A stretch of 64,000 bases of DNA from Heliocidaris tuberculata (lineage: Eukaryota > Echinodermata > Echinoidea > Camarodonta > Echinometridae). The DNA lies in NCBI GenBank assembly GCA_025618425.1, contig CM046837.1, forward strand, positions 28,159,059 through 28,223,058, given 5' to 3'. The position numbers and the translations under genes were made by a program. Under the pieces are notes generated by a model. It was not told where the DNA came from. It made no database searches and saw only the letters and a list, made by a program, of their open reading frames with translations. Below, one piece after another: positions 23,104 through 33,544 of the stretch. Within the stretch, counting starts at the first letter, position 1. Each line of letters starts with the position of its first letter.

Positions 23104-24319
23104 ATGCCTCCGCCCAGCGAAGGTGGTGCCGGAGGCATTATATTTTCGGGTTGTCCGTCCGTCCGTCCGTCCGTCCGTCCCGCTTTCTTGTTCGAGCGAT
23201 AACTCAAGAACAACATAAGGTATGAACTTCAAACTTGGTGCTAGTATGTATCACCATAGGAAGACGATCTGAATAGATTTTGGGGTACGTAGGTCAAAGG
23301 TCAAGGTCACAGAGGCCAATTTTTCTGAAATTTCAGGTGTTAGACTCGTTCTAGCATTAACTCAAGAACCACATAAGGTATGAACTTCAAACTTGGTGCT
23401 AGTATATATCACCATAGGAAGACGATCTGAATGGATTTTGGGGTACGTAGGTCAAAGGTCAAGGTCACAGAGGCCAATTTCTGAAATTTCAGGTGTTGGC
23501 CTCATTCTAGCGATGATCAAGAAACATTTGAGGTATGAACTTCAAACTTGGTACTAGTATGTATCCCATAGGATGATGATCTGATTATATTTTGGGGTAT
23601 GTAGGTCAAAGGTCAAAGGTCACGGGTCAATTTCTGAAATTTCAGGTGTTAGCCTTGTTAACGCAATATCTCAAGAACCATTTGAGGTATGAACTTCAAA
23701 CTTGGTACTAGTATGTATCACCATATAGATGAGGATCTGATTAGATTTTGAGGTATGTAGGTCAAAGGTCAAAGGTCACAGGTCAATTTCTGAAATTTCG
23801 GATGTTAGCCTTGTTAACGCAATATCTCAAGAACCATTTGAGGTATGAACTTCAAACTTGGTACTAGGTATCAGCATAGAAAGACCATCTGGTTAGATTT
23901 TGGGATACGTATGTAAAAGCTAAGGTCATAGAGGTCAATTATGAAATTGCAGGTTTTAGCCTTAACGTGATATCTCAAGAACCATTTGATCCATTAACTT
24001 CAAACTTGGAACTAGTATGAAACACCATAATGAGACGAAATGATTAGTTTTTTGTTCACGTAGGTCAAAGGTGACAGGTCATAGAGGTCATTAAACAGGT
24101 GTATGTGAAATTAATGTTTTTTTTACCTTTGTTATCAACATATCTCAACTATTTTGTATTCATGACTAGGAGGAGATAAAGTGATCAGACTTTGGGGTTA
24201 TAAGGTGTAAGGTCGAATGTCAAAGAGGTCAATTAACATGTAATTAGAGGCTTTTTATTCTGGTTATCACAAGATTTCAAGAACAGTTTGAGCCATCAAC
24301 TGAATTTAGGCGGAGGCAT
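23104..24319. mobile_element. Inverted-end element with ~155-bp internal tandem repeats
   Basis: The element starts ATGCCTCCGCC and ends GGCGGAGGCAT, a perfect 11-bp inverted repeat, and the paralogous introns at 14995 and 36770 lack it. After a (CCGT)n tract (23153-23178), seven or eight units with a period of about 152-159 bp follow. Each carries 'TCAAGAACCA', 'GTATGAACTTCAAACTTGG' and an AGGTCA cluster. Units decay rightwards. Similar 'GGCGGAGGCAT' repeats are widespread in marine invertebrates. No protein is encoded. Confidence 0.75.
23291..23778 (+). promoter_or_regulatory. Repeated DR1-type nuclear-receptor motif clusters
   Basis: AGGTCA half-sites occur as direct repeats with one-base spacing at 23291-23309, 23449-23467, 23603-23622 and 23759-23778, with a third half-site abutting or one base further on. 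A degenerate cluster lies near 24062. DR1 (AGGTCA N AGGTCA) is the site class bound by RXR, HNF4 and COUP-type receptors. Occupancy is not shown; the motif is directly visible. Confidence 0.5.
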
Positions 24320-24530
24320 ATAGGAGACGCAGTCGCATTTATCTTATTTCTTTATATGACTGATTAGTCATAACATTTGGTTTTCTCTGACCCCTAAATG
24401 ATGCAGACTGGACACTGGTACATACAAAGGACCCATTTGTACAGGATTTGGGTTTTTAATAAAAGTGTTTAATTTTCAGTAATTATGCTAATCTAGCTTT
24501 ATCAATGATTATTTCAACAGATTGTGACCC

Positions 24531-24593
24531 TTGACATCTTGCATGATGGTCTCAGTGAACACCCTTCAGCATCACGTGATCTTGCTCAGTTCA
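24531..24593 (+). pseudogene. Truncated NLR leucine-rich-repeat exon
   Basis: After an intact acceptor (AG at 24529-24530) the first 21 codons match the exon at 36940, including 'GLSEHPSASRDLAQF'. Then the sequence leaves the exon and reaches a stop. The distal part of the exon, its donor and the following intron have been replaced by sequence leading into a LINE 3' end, so this copy cannot be spliced normally. Confidence 0.75.
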
Positions 24594-24689
24594 TTTTATT
24601 CTATCATTCTTGAACAAGAACAAAACAACAGATTTGAACAAATTACATTTTGTGACATATCGTTAAAAAACAACAAAATTGTTACATCA
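24594..24689. other. Unassigned AT-rich junction
   Basis: This lies between the broken exon and the LINE C-terminus. I recognise nothing in it. Confidence 0.3.
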
Positions 24690-27290
24690 GTTGTACATGT
24701 CTCCATTTATCTAGTAATACAACAAATTTATTGCATTTCATAGAAAGAACCCGCTTAACTTCATAGAAACGTTTAAGCATCTTCTTAAAAGAGTTTAAAG
24801 ATAGCCGTTCCCTTCTGCATTTCGAAGAGAATATAATAGTGTTCTGCATATAAAATGACAAAATTAAAGGTAGATTGCTTACCATCTGGGAAACCAAACA
24901 GAAACGATATTTTAGTCAAAAGGACTTCATTGTTTAGAATAAAGCTTTGGAAGTCTTGAATGAATTGATGCGCAGCAATCTACAAGCTCAGCTTTTTAGC
25001 AGTCCCCTCCACGACCAACCTAGTTTATAATGTTGTTATGCCTATTGTACGCTGTAAACCAATTACATGTAATACATGTATTGTTAAGTTTTCATTGTTT
25101 TGTACAATGCAAACCCATGTATTTTATTTTGTTGGAAGTGAAAATAAACGAAAAATCAGGGCATTCCCCAAAACAAGTGTGAAATACTTTCAACAGAGGA
25201 TATGCAAAATGTACACAAATTAGAATTAGCTCTGCACATGCTATGAAGATATTTATTTACCCCTAGTGTTCTAGGGGTAGAAAGGCAACATTTCAAAAGA
25301 ATGGTGTAAAGTTTCCTCCAGTCTTAAACATCAGCCAAACTTGTAGCCCATTTCATTTTCGAAATCGGAACTTTTAAGGATCATTTCTACAGAAATTTGA
25401 TGGACATATTTGCATACTCTGAAAACCTTCTTTAAGTTATGCAATAATTCTTCTTGGGTGTCTTGCTTTCAGCTTTGTGCTGTAGAATACCATTTTTCCA
25501 TTCTTATGAAAGTACGGAAATTAATAACTAGTAGTCAAGAAAATGACATTGAACTTTATATTTTTGCATAAATGTCACATATGAATAAAAATTACCATGC
25601 TCATCTAACAAATGTGTGATATGAGTGATTCCAATATCTATCCAATCGTGCTTAAATACAACATTACCATCTATTTTAATGAGAGAGTTATTCCACAACA
25701 TTTGATATTGAATATTTACATCAATCAATTTCGGTGAGAATGTCAATGCACCCTAATCAAGTAAACTTTCACGTATAAAGTGGTTCTTTACATTGGATAT
25801 TTTGGGGTCATTAAACTTTAGATTACACAGCCAAAACCAATCTCCGCAAGATGTGTCAAATAGTAGTATTCAAAAAAGCATTTCCATTTACCTGTATTTT
25901 CTACATCAATCAATCGCTTTATACCCATGCAATTTTCAATCCTTTAATAACTGAAGGAAGATGTAACATTTTCAATCCACCTTGATTATAATCTCCAATG
26001 ATTGTATGGCGGTTAATCTAATCCGGCTTTCCACTCCATATAAAAGAGTACACCTGTACATTACAGAATCAATTTCTCACAAAACTTCTTCTGGCGGCTT
26101 TGTCACTAGGTGCTGAGAGAAGAAATGGACATAAATTTGAATACATTACAGAATCGGTCTTTTGGAGAAAAAAAAAATCAGAAGCATACCCACTGTTCAA
26201 CACACATGAATATATATTATTATACACAATTTTCACCCAGGATATTAAATCTTCCCTAAAGCTTGAAACATAAAAGACAATTCTGACTTTATTAATATCG
26301 ATAGCCTTTTCAATATCAGCAATTAACATAAAACCAGGAAGGGCATGCTCATTTGTAAATTCAATTATATCTAAAGCTAAACGAATGTTCTCTCCAATGT
26401 ACCGACCATGTAAAAAACCTGTTAATAGTCACTGCTAATAATACCCCATAAGACTTTCCGTAGTCTCAGAGCTAAACTTTTAACGATAAGTTTGTAATCT
26501 GTGTTCAATGCAGAGATAGGTCTCCAATTCTAAAAACAACGGATTTCAATCCTTCTTGGGAATGAAATTTATAATACCTCTTCTCTGATCCAATGATAAT
26601 GTACTTTGTATAAATGAATAATTAAAACTATCTAGCATGCTTTCTCCTAAATTTTTGAAGAAAAAATTGTAAAATTCACAAAGAAATCCATCTGTACCTG
26701 GTGTCTTGTTATATTACTCATTGTTTTTAGAGTATTTACACGCTCTTGCGTTGTTATTAAACCTTCACATTTCTTTTGTAAACCAGAAGATAATATGGGG
26801 CTTTCATTTCCCTGAGATAAAATATCATTGAGATCAAATTGAGGAGGATTACAAGAGGAGAAAAGACTTTCATAATACTCTCTTATTGTGACAAGTATAT
26901 CATCTTATGATGATACGATTGTGCCGTTATCGCAGCATAATTCAGAGATTGATTTTTGTCGCTGATTTCTTTTCTCTAGATTTATAAAATAACGAGTATT
27001 TCTTTCACCATTCTCAATCCAGTTTGCTTTAGATCTTATCATTGCACCTTCTATTTTCTTCTCATACCATACCTACAGGACTTTATCTCATCTTGAACAG
27101 ATACTGATTTATTTTTAGCAAAACTAGACTCGAGAAAATTGAGCTTATCAATTAGATTTTTCTCCTGTAGTCTGCCCTGCCTGGCTTTATCAATTGAATA
27201 TTGAATTGTTATCACATCTGGCATTTAAGAAAATCCCAAAATGTATTAGGATCCAAAAAATTACGAAATTGTGTTTTGTTATCTGTTATA
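24690..27290 (-). pseudogene. L1/Tx1-like LINE, reverse transcriptase to C-terminus
   Basis: On the minus strand, from 27290 downward: a linker with 'RSKANWIENGERNTRYF' (about 27040), the fingers with 'PGTDGF'-like text (about 26690), 'GIINFIPKK' (about 26570), a palm segment 'FMLIADIEKA' (about 26330), the conserved 'WVKIVYNNIYS' (about 26230), a region around 25746-25528 with 'LWNNSLIKID' and 'GNFYSY', 'WRKLYTI' near 25310 and a C-terminal segment at 24897-24690. This order is that of L1/Tx1-clade ORF2. Many stops and frameshifts, plus an unrelated A-rich insertion near 25020-25200, make it a dead copy. Part of it (from 26556) is repeated downstream. Confidence 0.8.
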
Positions 27291-27299
27291 CACATTCGG

Positions 27300-27749
27300 C
27301 AGTCAGACAAAACAAAAAATAGATGAATTTATAGAATAGTTGCACCATACCATTGCAAGAGGTGAACGGGAAAGTAAATTTAGAAGAAAAAAAAAGGAAA
27401 AAAAAAAAAGAAAAAGAAGAGCGTTTTAAAGATGTTTAAACAAAAAAGCTTGGACTGGGAAAACACTGCTAAAAGTGTACTGGAATTTTAAAGAAGAAAG
27501 GAGATGTTGGCAATCAACCTCCTAGCCAGGAGAAGATACTACGATATAAAACAGAATACAAGTATTGTCATCATGTTTGGAAAGTAATAAACATATCCAA
27601 TTTGGTATAGAATAATCTCAATATTTTATTGAGGAAGTCGAGAAAATGCTTGAATTCTATAAACAAGAATCTTAAAATTGACCTGTTTCAATATGGTATT
27701 TCTATGAAATACCTGAAATACAGCCCTGATGCCCATTTCAGTGTGATCT
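27300..27749 (+). pseudogene. Polinton polymerase B fragment, unit 1
   Basis: The frame near 27629-27749 reads 'FQYGISMKYLKYSPDAHF' and matches the start of the longer frame at 30619. It stops being polymerase where intron sequence joins ('GATTATATAAAGG'). It is a duplicated partial copy. Confidence 0.65.
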
Positions 27750-27754
27750 CAGAT

Positions 27755-27916
27755 TATATAAAGGTTCGAGTGTATCTTGGTGGAGCCAGGGTGGGGCACT
27801 TTTCCCCGTCATTGTGTACCCCCTTTTCCCGTCATTGTGTAACCCTTTTTTTGAATGTGTATTCAGTAATCGCATGGACTCTCTTACTCAGATCGTGGAC
27901 CCTATCGATGAAAGAA

Positions 27917-27951
<35 letters not shown>

Positions 27952-28068
27952 GATGGAGAGGGAGGGGGTCATAGGGTGAAAAAGAAAATCTCGTCTTACT
28001 TCCCTCCCCTTTCTTTTCTTTCCCTCTCTTGCTTTCTCCACATGGGGCCGGGCGACCATGATAGACCT
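27755..28068 (+). repeat. Alpha-block fragment, unit 1
   Basis: It matches 21590-21905, including the doubled 'CATTGTGTA', a GA tract (27914-27951) and 'GGGCGACCATGATAGACC', then joins LINE sequence abruptly at 'TTCTTGGGAATG'. Confidence 0.75.
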
Positions 28069-28789
28069 CCTTCTTGGGAATGAAATTTATAATACCTCTT
28101 CTCTGATCCAATGATAATTTACCTTGTATAATGAATAATTAAAACTATCTAGCATGCTTTCTCCTAAATTTTTGAAGAAAAAATTGTAAAATTCATAAAG
28201 AAATCCATCTGTACCTGGTGTCTTGTTATATTACTCATTGTTTTTAGAGTATTTACACGTTCTTGCATTGTTATCAAACCTTCATATTTCTTTTGCCTGA
28301 GATAAAATATCATTGAGATCAACTTGAGGAGGATTACAAGAGGAGAAAATACTTTCATAATACTCTCTTATTGTGACAAGTATATCATCTTATGATGATA
28401 CGATTGTGCCGTTATCGCAGCATAATTCAGAGATTGATTTTTGTCGCTGATTTCTTTTCTCTAGATTTATAAAATAACGAGTATTTCTTTCACCATTCTC
28501 AATCCAGTTTGCTTTAGATCTTATCATTGCACCTTCTATTTTCTTCTCATACCATACCTATAGGACTTTATCTCATCTTGAACAGATACTGATTTATTTT
28601 TAGCAAAACTAGACTCGAGAAAATTGAGCTTATCAATTAGATTTTTCTCCTGTAGTCTGCCCTGCCTGGCTTTATCAATTGAATATTGAATTGTTATCGA
28701 TCACATCTGGCATTTAAGAAAATCCCAAAATGTATTAGGATCCAAAAAATTACGAAATTGTGTTTTGTTATCTGTTATACACATTCGGC

Positions 28790-29237
28790 AGTCAGACAAA
28801 ACAAAAAATAGATGAATTTATAGAATAGTTGCACCATACCATTGCAAGAGGTGAACGGGAAAGTAAATTTAGAAGAAAAAAAAAGGAAAAAAAAAAAGAA
28901 AAAGAAGAGCGTTTTAAAGATGTTTAAACAAAAAAGCTTGGACTGGGAAAACACTGCTAAAAGTGTACTGGAATTTTAAAGAAGAAAGGAGATGTTGGCA
29001 ATCAACCTCCTAGCCAGGAGAAGATACTACGATATAAAACAGAATACAAGTATTGTCATCATGTTTGGAAAGTAATAAACATATCCAATTTGGTATAGAA
29101 TAATCTCAATATTTTATTGAGGAAGTCGAGAAAATGCTTGAATTCTATAAACAAGAATCTTAAAATTGACCTGTTTCAATATGGTATTTCTATGAAATAC
29201 CTGAAATACAGCCCTGATGCCCATTTCAGTGTGATCT
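28790..29237 (+). pseudogene. Polinton polymerase B fragment, unit 2
   Basis: This is a second copy of the 27300-27749 fragment, nearly identical, with the same downstream junction. Confidence 0.65.
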
Positions 29238-29242
29238 CAGAT

Positions 29243-29399
29243 TATATAAAGGTTCGAGTGTATCTTGGTGGAGCCAGGGTGGGGCACTTTTCCCCGTCAT
29301 TGTGTACCCCCTTTTCCCGTCATTGTGTAACCCCTTTTTTTGAATGTGTATTCAGTAATCGCATGGACTCTCTTACTCAGATCGTGGACCCTATCGATG

Positions 29400-29453
<54 letters not shown>

Positions 29454-29565
29454 GAGAGGGAGGGGGTCATAGGGTGAAAAAGAAAATCTCGTCTTACTTC
29501 CCTCCCCTTTCTTTTCTTTCCCTCTCTTGCTTTCTCCACATGGGGCCGGGCGACCATGATAGACC
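29243..29565 (+). repeat. Alpha-block fragment, unit 2
   Basis: Same structure and same breakpoints as 27755-28068, with a longer GA tract (29405-29450). Confidence 0.75.
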
Positions 29566-30289
29566 TCCTTCTTGGGAATGAAATTTATAATACCTCTTCT
29601 CTGATCCAATGATAATTTACCTTGTATAATGAATAATTAAAACTATCTAGCATGCTTTCTCCTAAATTTTTGAAGAAAAAATTGTAAAATTCATAAAGAA
29701 ATCCATCTGTACCTGGTGTCTTGTTATATTACTCATTGTTTTTAGAGTATTTACACGTTCTTGCATTGTTATCAAACCTTCATATTTCTTTTGCCTGAGA
29801 TAAAATATCATTGAGATCAACTTGAGGAGGATTACAAGAGGAGAAAATACTTTCATAATACTCTCTTATTGTGACAAGTATATCATCTTATGATGATACG
29901 ATTGTGCCGTTATCGCAGCATAATTCAGAGATTGATTTTTGTCGCTGATTTCTTTTCTCTAGATTTATAAAATAACGAGTATTTCTTTCACCATTCTCAA
30001 TCCAGTTTGCTTTAGATCTTATCATTGCACCTTCTATTTTCTTCTCATACCATACCTATAGGACTTTATCTCATCTTGAACAGATACTGATTTATTTTTA
30101 GCAAAACTAGACTCGAGAAAATTGAGCTTATCAGTTAGATTTTTCTCCTGTAGTCTGCCCTGCCTGGCTTTATCAATTGAATATTGAATTGTTATCGATC
30201 ACATCTGGCATTTAAGAAAATCCCAAAATGTATTAGGATCCAAAAAATTACGAAATTGTGTTTTGTTATCTGTTATACACATTCGGCAG

Positions 30290-33170
30290 TCAGACAAAAC
30301 AAAAAATAGATGAATTTATAGAATAGTTGCACCATACCATTGCAAGAGGTGAACGGGAAAGTAAATTTAGAAGAAAAAAAAAGAAAAAAAAAAAAAAAAA
30401 AAAAAGAAGAGCGTTTTAAAGATGTTTAAACAAAAAAGCTTGGACTGGGAAAACACTGCTAAAAGTGTACTGGAATTTTAAAGAAGAAAGGAGATGTTGG
30501 CAATCAACCTCCTAGCCAGGAGAAGATACTACGATATAAAACAGAATACAAGTATTGTCATCATGTTTGGAAAGTAATAAACATATCCAATTTGGTATAG
30601 AATAATCTCAATATTTTATTGAGGAAGTCGAGAAAATGCTTGAATTCTATAAACAAGAATCTTAAAATTGACCTGTTTCAATATGGTATTTCTATGAAAT
30701 ACCTGAAATACAGCCCTGATGCCCATTTCAGTGTGATCTCAGATAAAGAAAAAGATCTCTATTACACTTTTCGAGATAATCAGATGGGAGATCCATCTAC
30801 CTTTTACCGAGAACGTAGCGTAACTGTAATTCATGGAGGTAAGCCATGTGCCCCCCCCAAAAAAAAAAAGGGGGGGGGGGGCTCTGATACAAATGCATTG
30901 TATCTACACTCTAGTGTCATGCAACGAATGCCAAAAGGACCCTTCGTGAGAAAAAGGATAGAAAACATATCAAATCCGACTACAAACATCCCCTAGCTCA
31001 AGAATGGTGGGAATACTAAAGATTTTGTAGAGAAATGCTGGTAACCAATCTGAAGAAAGAACTGGACCCCTTTCAGATTCTTGTGGATGAGTTTTACGCC
31101 GCAAACAAGACGAGTGTTTGAATTTCACGGATGTTACCTTCACGGACACCCATGTCACCTCACCAAAGGCCAGACACATAACAGTAAACTGGGAAAATCT
31201 ATGAAAGAATTATTACAAAACCCCTGGGGAAAAAAAAGAAGCTTTACATAGGTCTAGGTTTCGAGTGTGTCTCTATTTGGGAATATAGATACCGCAATAT
31301 CCGCAAGAACGACCCAAGGCTCAGTGCTTTTCTGTCAGACACGCAGTGGCGTATCTAGGTATTCTGGCGCCCGGGGCAAACTCTCAAATCTCATTTAGAA
31401 ATGATGATGAAAATGAGTTTAGATGCACATAACCCGGGGTACCGGTTGTTGGCCCAAATTTGATGAGTTATTGTATAAGCGAGGGAGCAACGCAACCGAG
31501 CGGCAGATTCTTTTTTCCTTTTCACCCCTCACATTGAAATTTCTTATGTATTTTAGCTTTACTAAAAAAAAAAAAAAAAAAAAAAAAAATACCAAGGAAA
31601 TACATCGACCTAGCAATAGATTTTTTTGTTGTTGTTGAATTTTTGAACATTCCTATTTTGGGGGCACAAAATAAATAAAAACCCTGAAGAAATATATTTG
31701 AGGAATTTAGTAAGGCAATTGCAAGTCAAATTTATGATTTCTTTCGAATGTTCTATACTTTGAAAGTGCTTTTTATGCAATCCCATCTGGGGGAACAAAA
31801 TTTAACAAGCTCCTGCCTTATGCGAGAGAGGGGGGGGGGGGGCAAAGCAACTAGAGTCAATTAATGGTCAACACTTTAAAAACGTCATTTGGGACGCAAA
31901 ATAAGTAGATCTTGAACATAATTTTGCGAGGGTGCAAAGCGACCGAGCTTTAGAAACATTTCACATTTCAAACCCTATAAAACACCATTTCTAACTCATT
32001 TTGTCCTTGACTGGGGCGCAAATAACCCTCAAGGACCATAAAATTTCTTGTATTTCTCCCGCTTTTCTTTCTCTCTTTTGCCTTTTTTTTTGCGCCCCCT
32101 TCAAGTGCCGCCCGGGGCACGTGCCCCCTCCCCCCCCCCCGTAGATACCACTGCAGACACGTTCCCCCACCCAAATTCCGTCATGAGTTGAACCCAGAGA
32201 GGCTTCTCTCTGCTATATACACGAAGGTTTTCTGTTTGGCTTTGTTCGGTGTGACATCCACGTCCCTCATGACCTCAAAGAACACTTTTCTGAAATGTTC
32301 CCCATTTTCAAGAAAGTGGATGTATCCAGAGAAGACATTTGAGATGTGATAAAAGCATATCATGGTCATGAAAGCTCCCTCTGCGTAACCTTATTGGAAG
32401 TATATTTGGTCAAAACATCTTACTCTATACACCATTACTCCAATAGTACCTGGGTTAGTGGTAACCAAATGTACCAATTTGTAGAATACAAAAAGGTTGA
32501 CTGCTTCAGACTCTTTGGCCAAAGATGAATGTGGCCGATGCTTGACGTAAGGGGGACTTTGATCCTTCCAAGAGTATCATTGCCGACACCATGAAATTAA
32601 CCGGTAACTCATCTTACGGCAAGACCAATACCAATGAGGAAAGACATCCAAATGTAAACGTTTGCGACGAAGAGAAAGCACATAAACATGTTAACAACAT
32701 TTGCTTTCAATCCAATATCAGAAGACTGCTACGAGGTTGATACGGCTAAGATAAAAATAAAAATGGACCTCCCAGTTCCGGTTGGGCATGCCGTCTATCA
32801 ACTAGAAAAACTGCGCTTGCTACAATTTTTTTATGATTTCCTTTTAAATACGTTATTCTCTATGATTTTCAAATGTGCAAAATTGACACTGATTCTGCTT
32901 ACATTTCCTTATCATCAGATTCATTCAATAAAATCATTAAAGCAAGTATCTCAATAATGTACGAACAGTACAAATCCAACTGGTGCCCTCAAAATGATAC
33001 CCTGAGAATGCCTGATATGATAAGATAACCCCGAGACTATTCACAGTGAAAGAGGAGGATGGTGGAATCATATATAGCGACATGTATTTGACATGGTCAC
33101 TGTCTTGGTGCAACAGACAAAATCAGTTACAAAGGTGTAAAGAAACAGAATAACGTGACAAAAGTTGTGT
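30290..33170 (+). pseudogene. Polinton/Maverick protein-primed DNA polymerase B, broken
   Basis: Plus-strand fragments of a family-B, protein-primed DNA polymerase, the replicase of self-synthesising Polinton elements (virus-like). In order: the frame 30619-30996 with 'SPDAHFSVISD', then 'DTNALYL' (about 30885), a TPR-like segment with 'VFEFHGCY' (about 31113), 'DIHVPHDLKEHF' after the MITE (about 32250), the nucleotide-binding motif 'LTGNSSYGK' (about 32597), the catalytic metal-binding motif DTDS (about 32885-32896) and a C-terminal 'DKISYKGVKKQ' (about 33117). A homopolymer C/A/G tract at 30850-30880, several stops and frameshifts and an 810-bp MITE break it. No integrase, ATPase or capsid genes are visible nearby. 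It is a relic and is not reconstructed here. Confidence 0.85.
31344..32153. mobile_element. hAT-like MITE inside the Polinton polymerase
   Basis: It starts CAGTGGCGTATCTAGG, ends CCGTAGATACCACTG, and is flanked by CAGACACG on both sides (31336-31343 and 32154-32161), an 8-bp target duplication. It is 810 bp long and non-coding, with a poly-A tract (31565-31589), a poly-G tract (31831-31842) and a CCCGGGGC pair near each end. Polymerase homology resumes directly after it. Confidence 0.88.
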
Positions 33171-33194
33171 ACTTGCAGGTTTTTCGTTCAAAAG

Positions 33195-33318
33195 GTTTTC
33201 TCCATCATCTCTAAAGATGCTGCTTGTCTTTTTGTGAACGCAACATAATTATGTTGTGTAAAATACATTTACCTAAGGAGACAAGCTGCACCTTGAGAGA
33301 TAATGGAGAAAATATGAA
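33195..33318. repeat. Near-perfect long hairpin (foldback)
   Basis: The arm 'TTTTCTCCATCATCTC' (about 33198) pairs with 'GAGATAATGGAGAAAA' (about 33297). The inner arms contain GCTGCTTGTC/GACAAGCTGC, and the loop holds the perfect palindrome CAACATAATTATGTTG (33241-33256). No coding. It sits just after the polymerase remnant. Confidence 0.7.
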
Positions 33319-33544
33319 ATTTTGTGTACAAAACATATTGAGAGTTGTACTACTAAACCTGCCACTTTGAACATTGAAGCAGCATTGCCAATTTGAGGAT
33401 CGCTATAGAAAGTTTAGTTGAGACTTTTCAAACTTTCATAACTTTCTCATTTCGTAACCGATTTTGATGGAACTTTTTTAAAATTGCTTTTCTCTATCCT
33501 CTCATTTCATTAAAATTGACTTTTCCCCAGGGTTTCATTCTCCT
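33319..33544. other. Unassigned, with one foldback arm
   Basis: Near 33435 'TTCATAACTTTCTCATTTCG' resembles the arms of the foldback at 1487-1858. Nothing else is recognised before the intron repeat begins. Confidence 0.35.

Larger units (their letters stand above)
22849..24530 (+). other. Paralogous intron preceding the LRR exon remnant
   Basis: Positions 22849-23103 and about 24350-24530 match 36500-36939, ending in the polypyrimidine-rich acceptor 'TATTTCAACAG' at 24520-24530. The middle is occupied by the inverted-end element 23104-24319. Confidence 0.65.
26556..30750. repeat. Tandem chimeric ~1.5-kb unit, about three copies
   Basis: Unit 1 runs about 26556-28066, unit 2 about 28067-29565 and unit 3 about 29566-30750. 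Each joins a minus-strand LINE piece, a plus-strand Polinton polymerase piece (ending at the codons before 'SVISD') and, in units 1 and 2, a 3'-truncated alpha-block intron piece with a GA tract. Unit 3 lacks the intron piece and reads on into the Polinton gene. Copies differ mainly in homopolymer and GA length and in one loss of 'GGGGCTTTC'-containing text after unit 1, so amplification is recent. Confidence 0.8.

Noticed and set aside
23036..23232. Small proteins with 'VRPSVRPSVP' or 'GTDGRTDGR'
   Set aside because: These are translations of the (CCGT)n tract in the inverted-end repeat.
27832..29609. Ser/Leu-repeat proteins near the GA tracts
   Set aside because: They are translations of (GA)n/(CT)n microsatellites.
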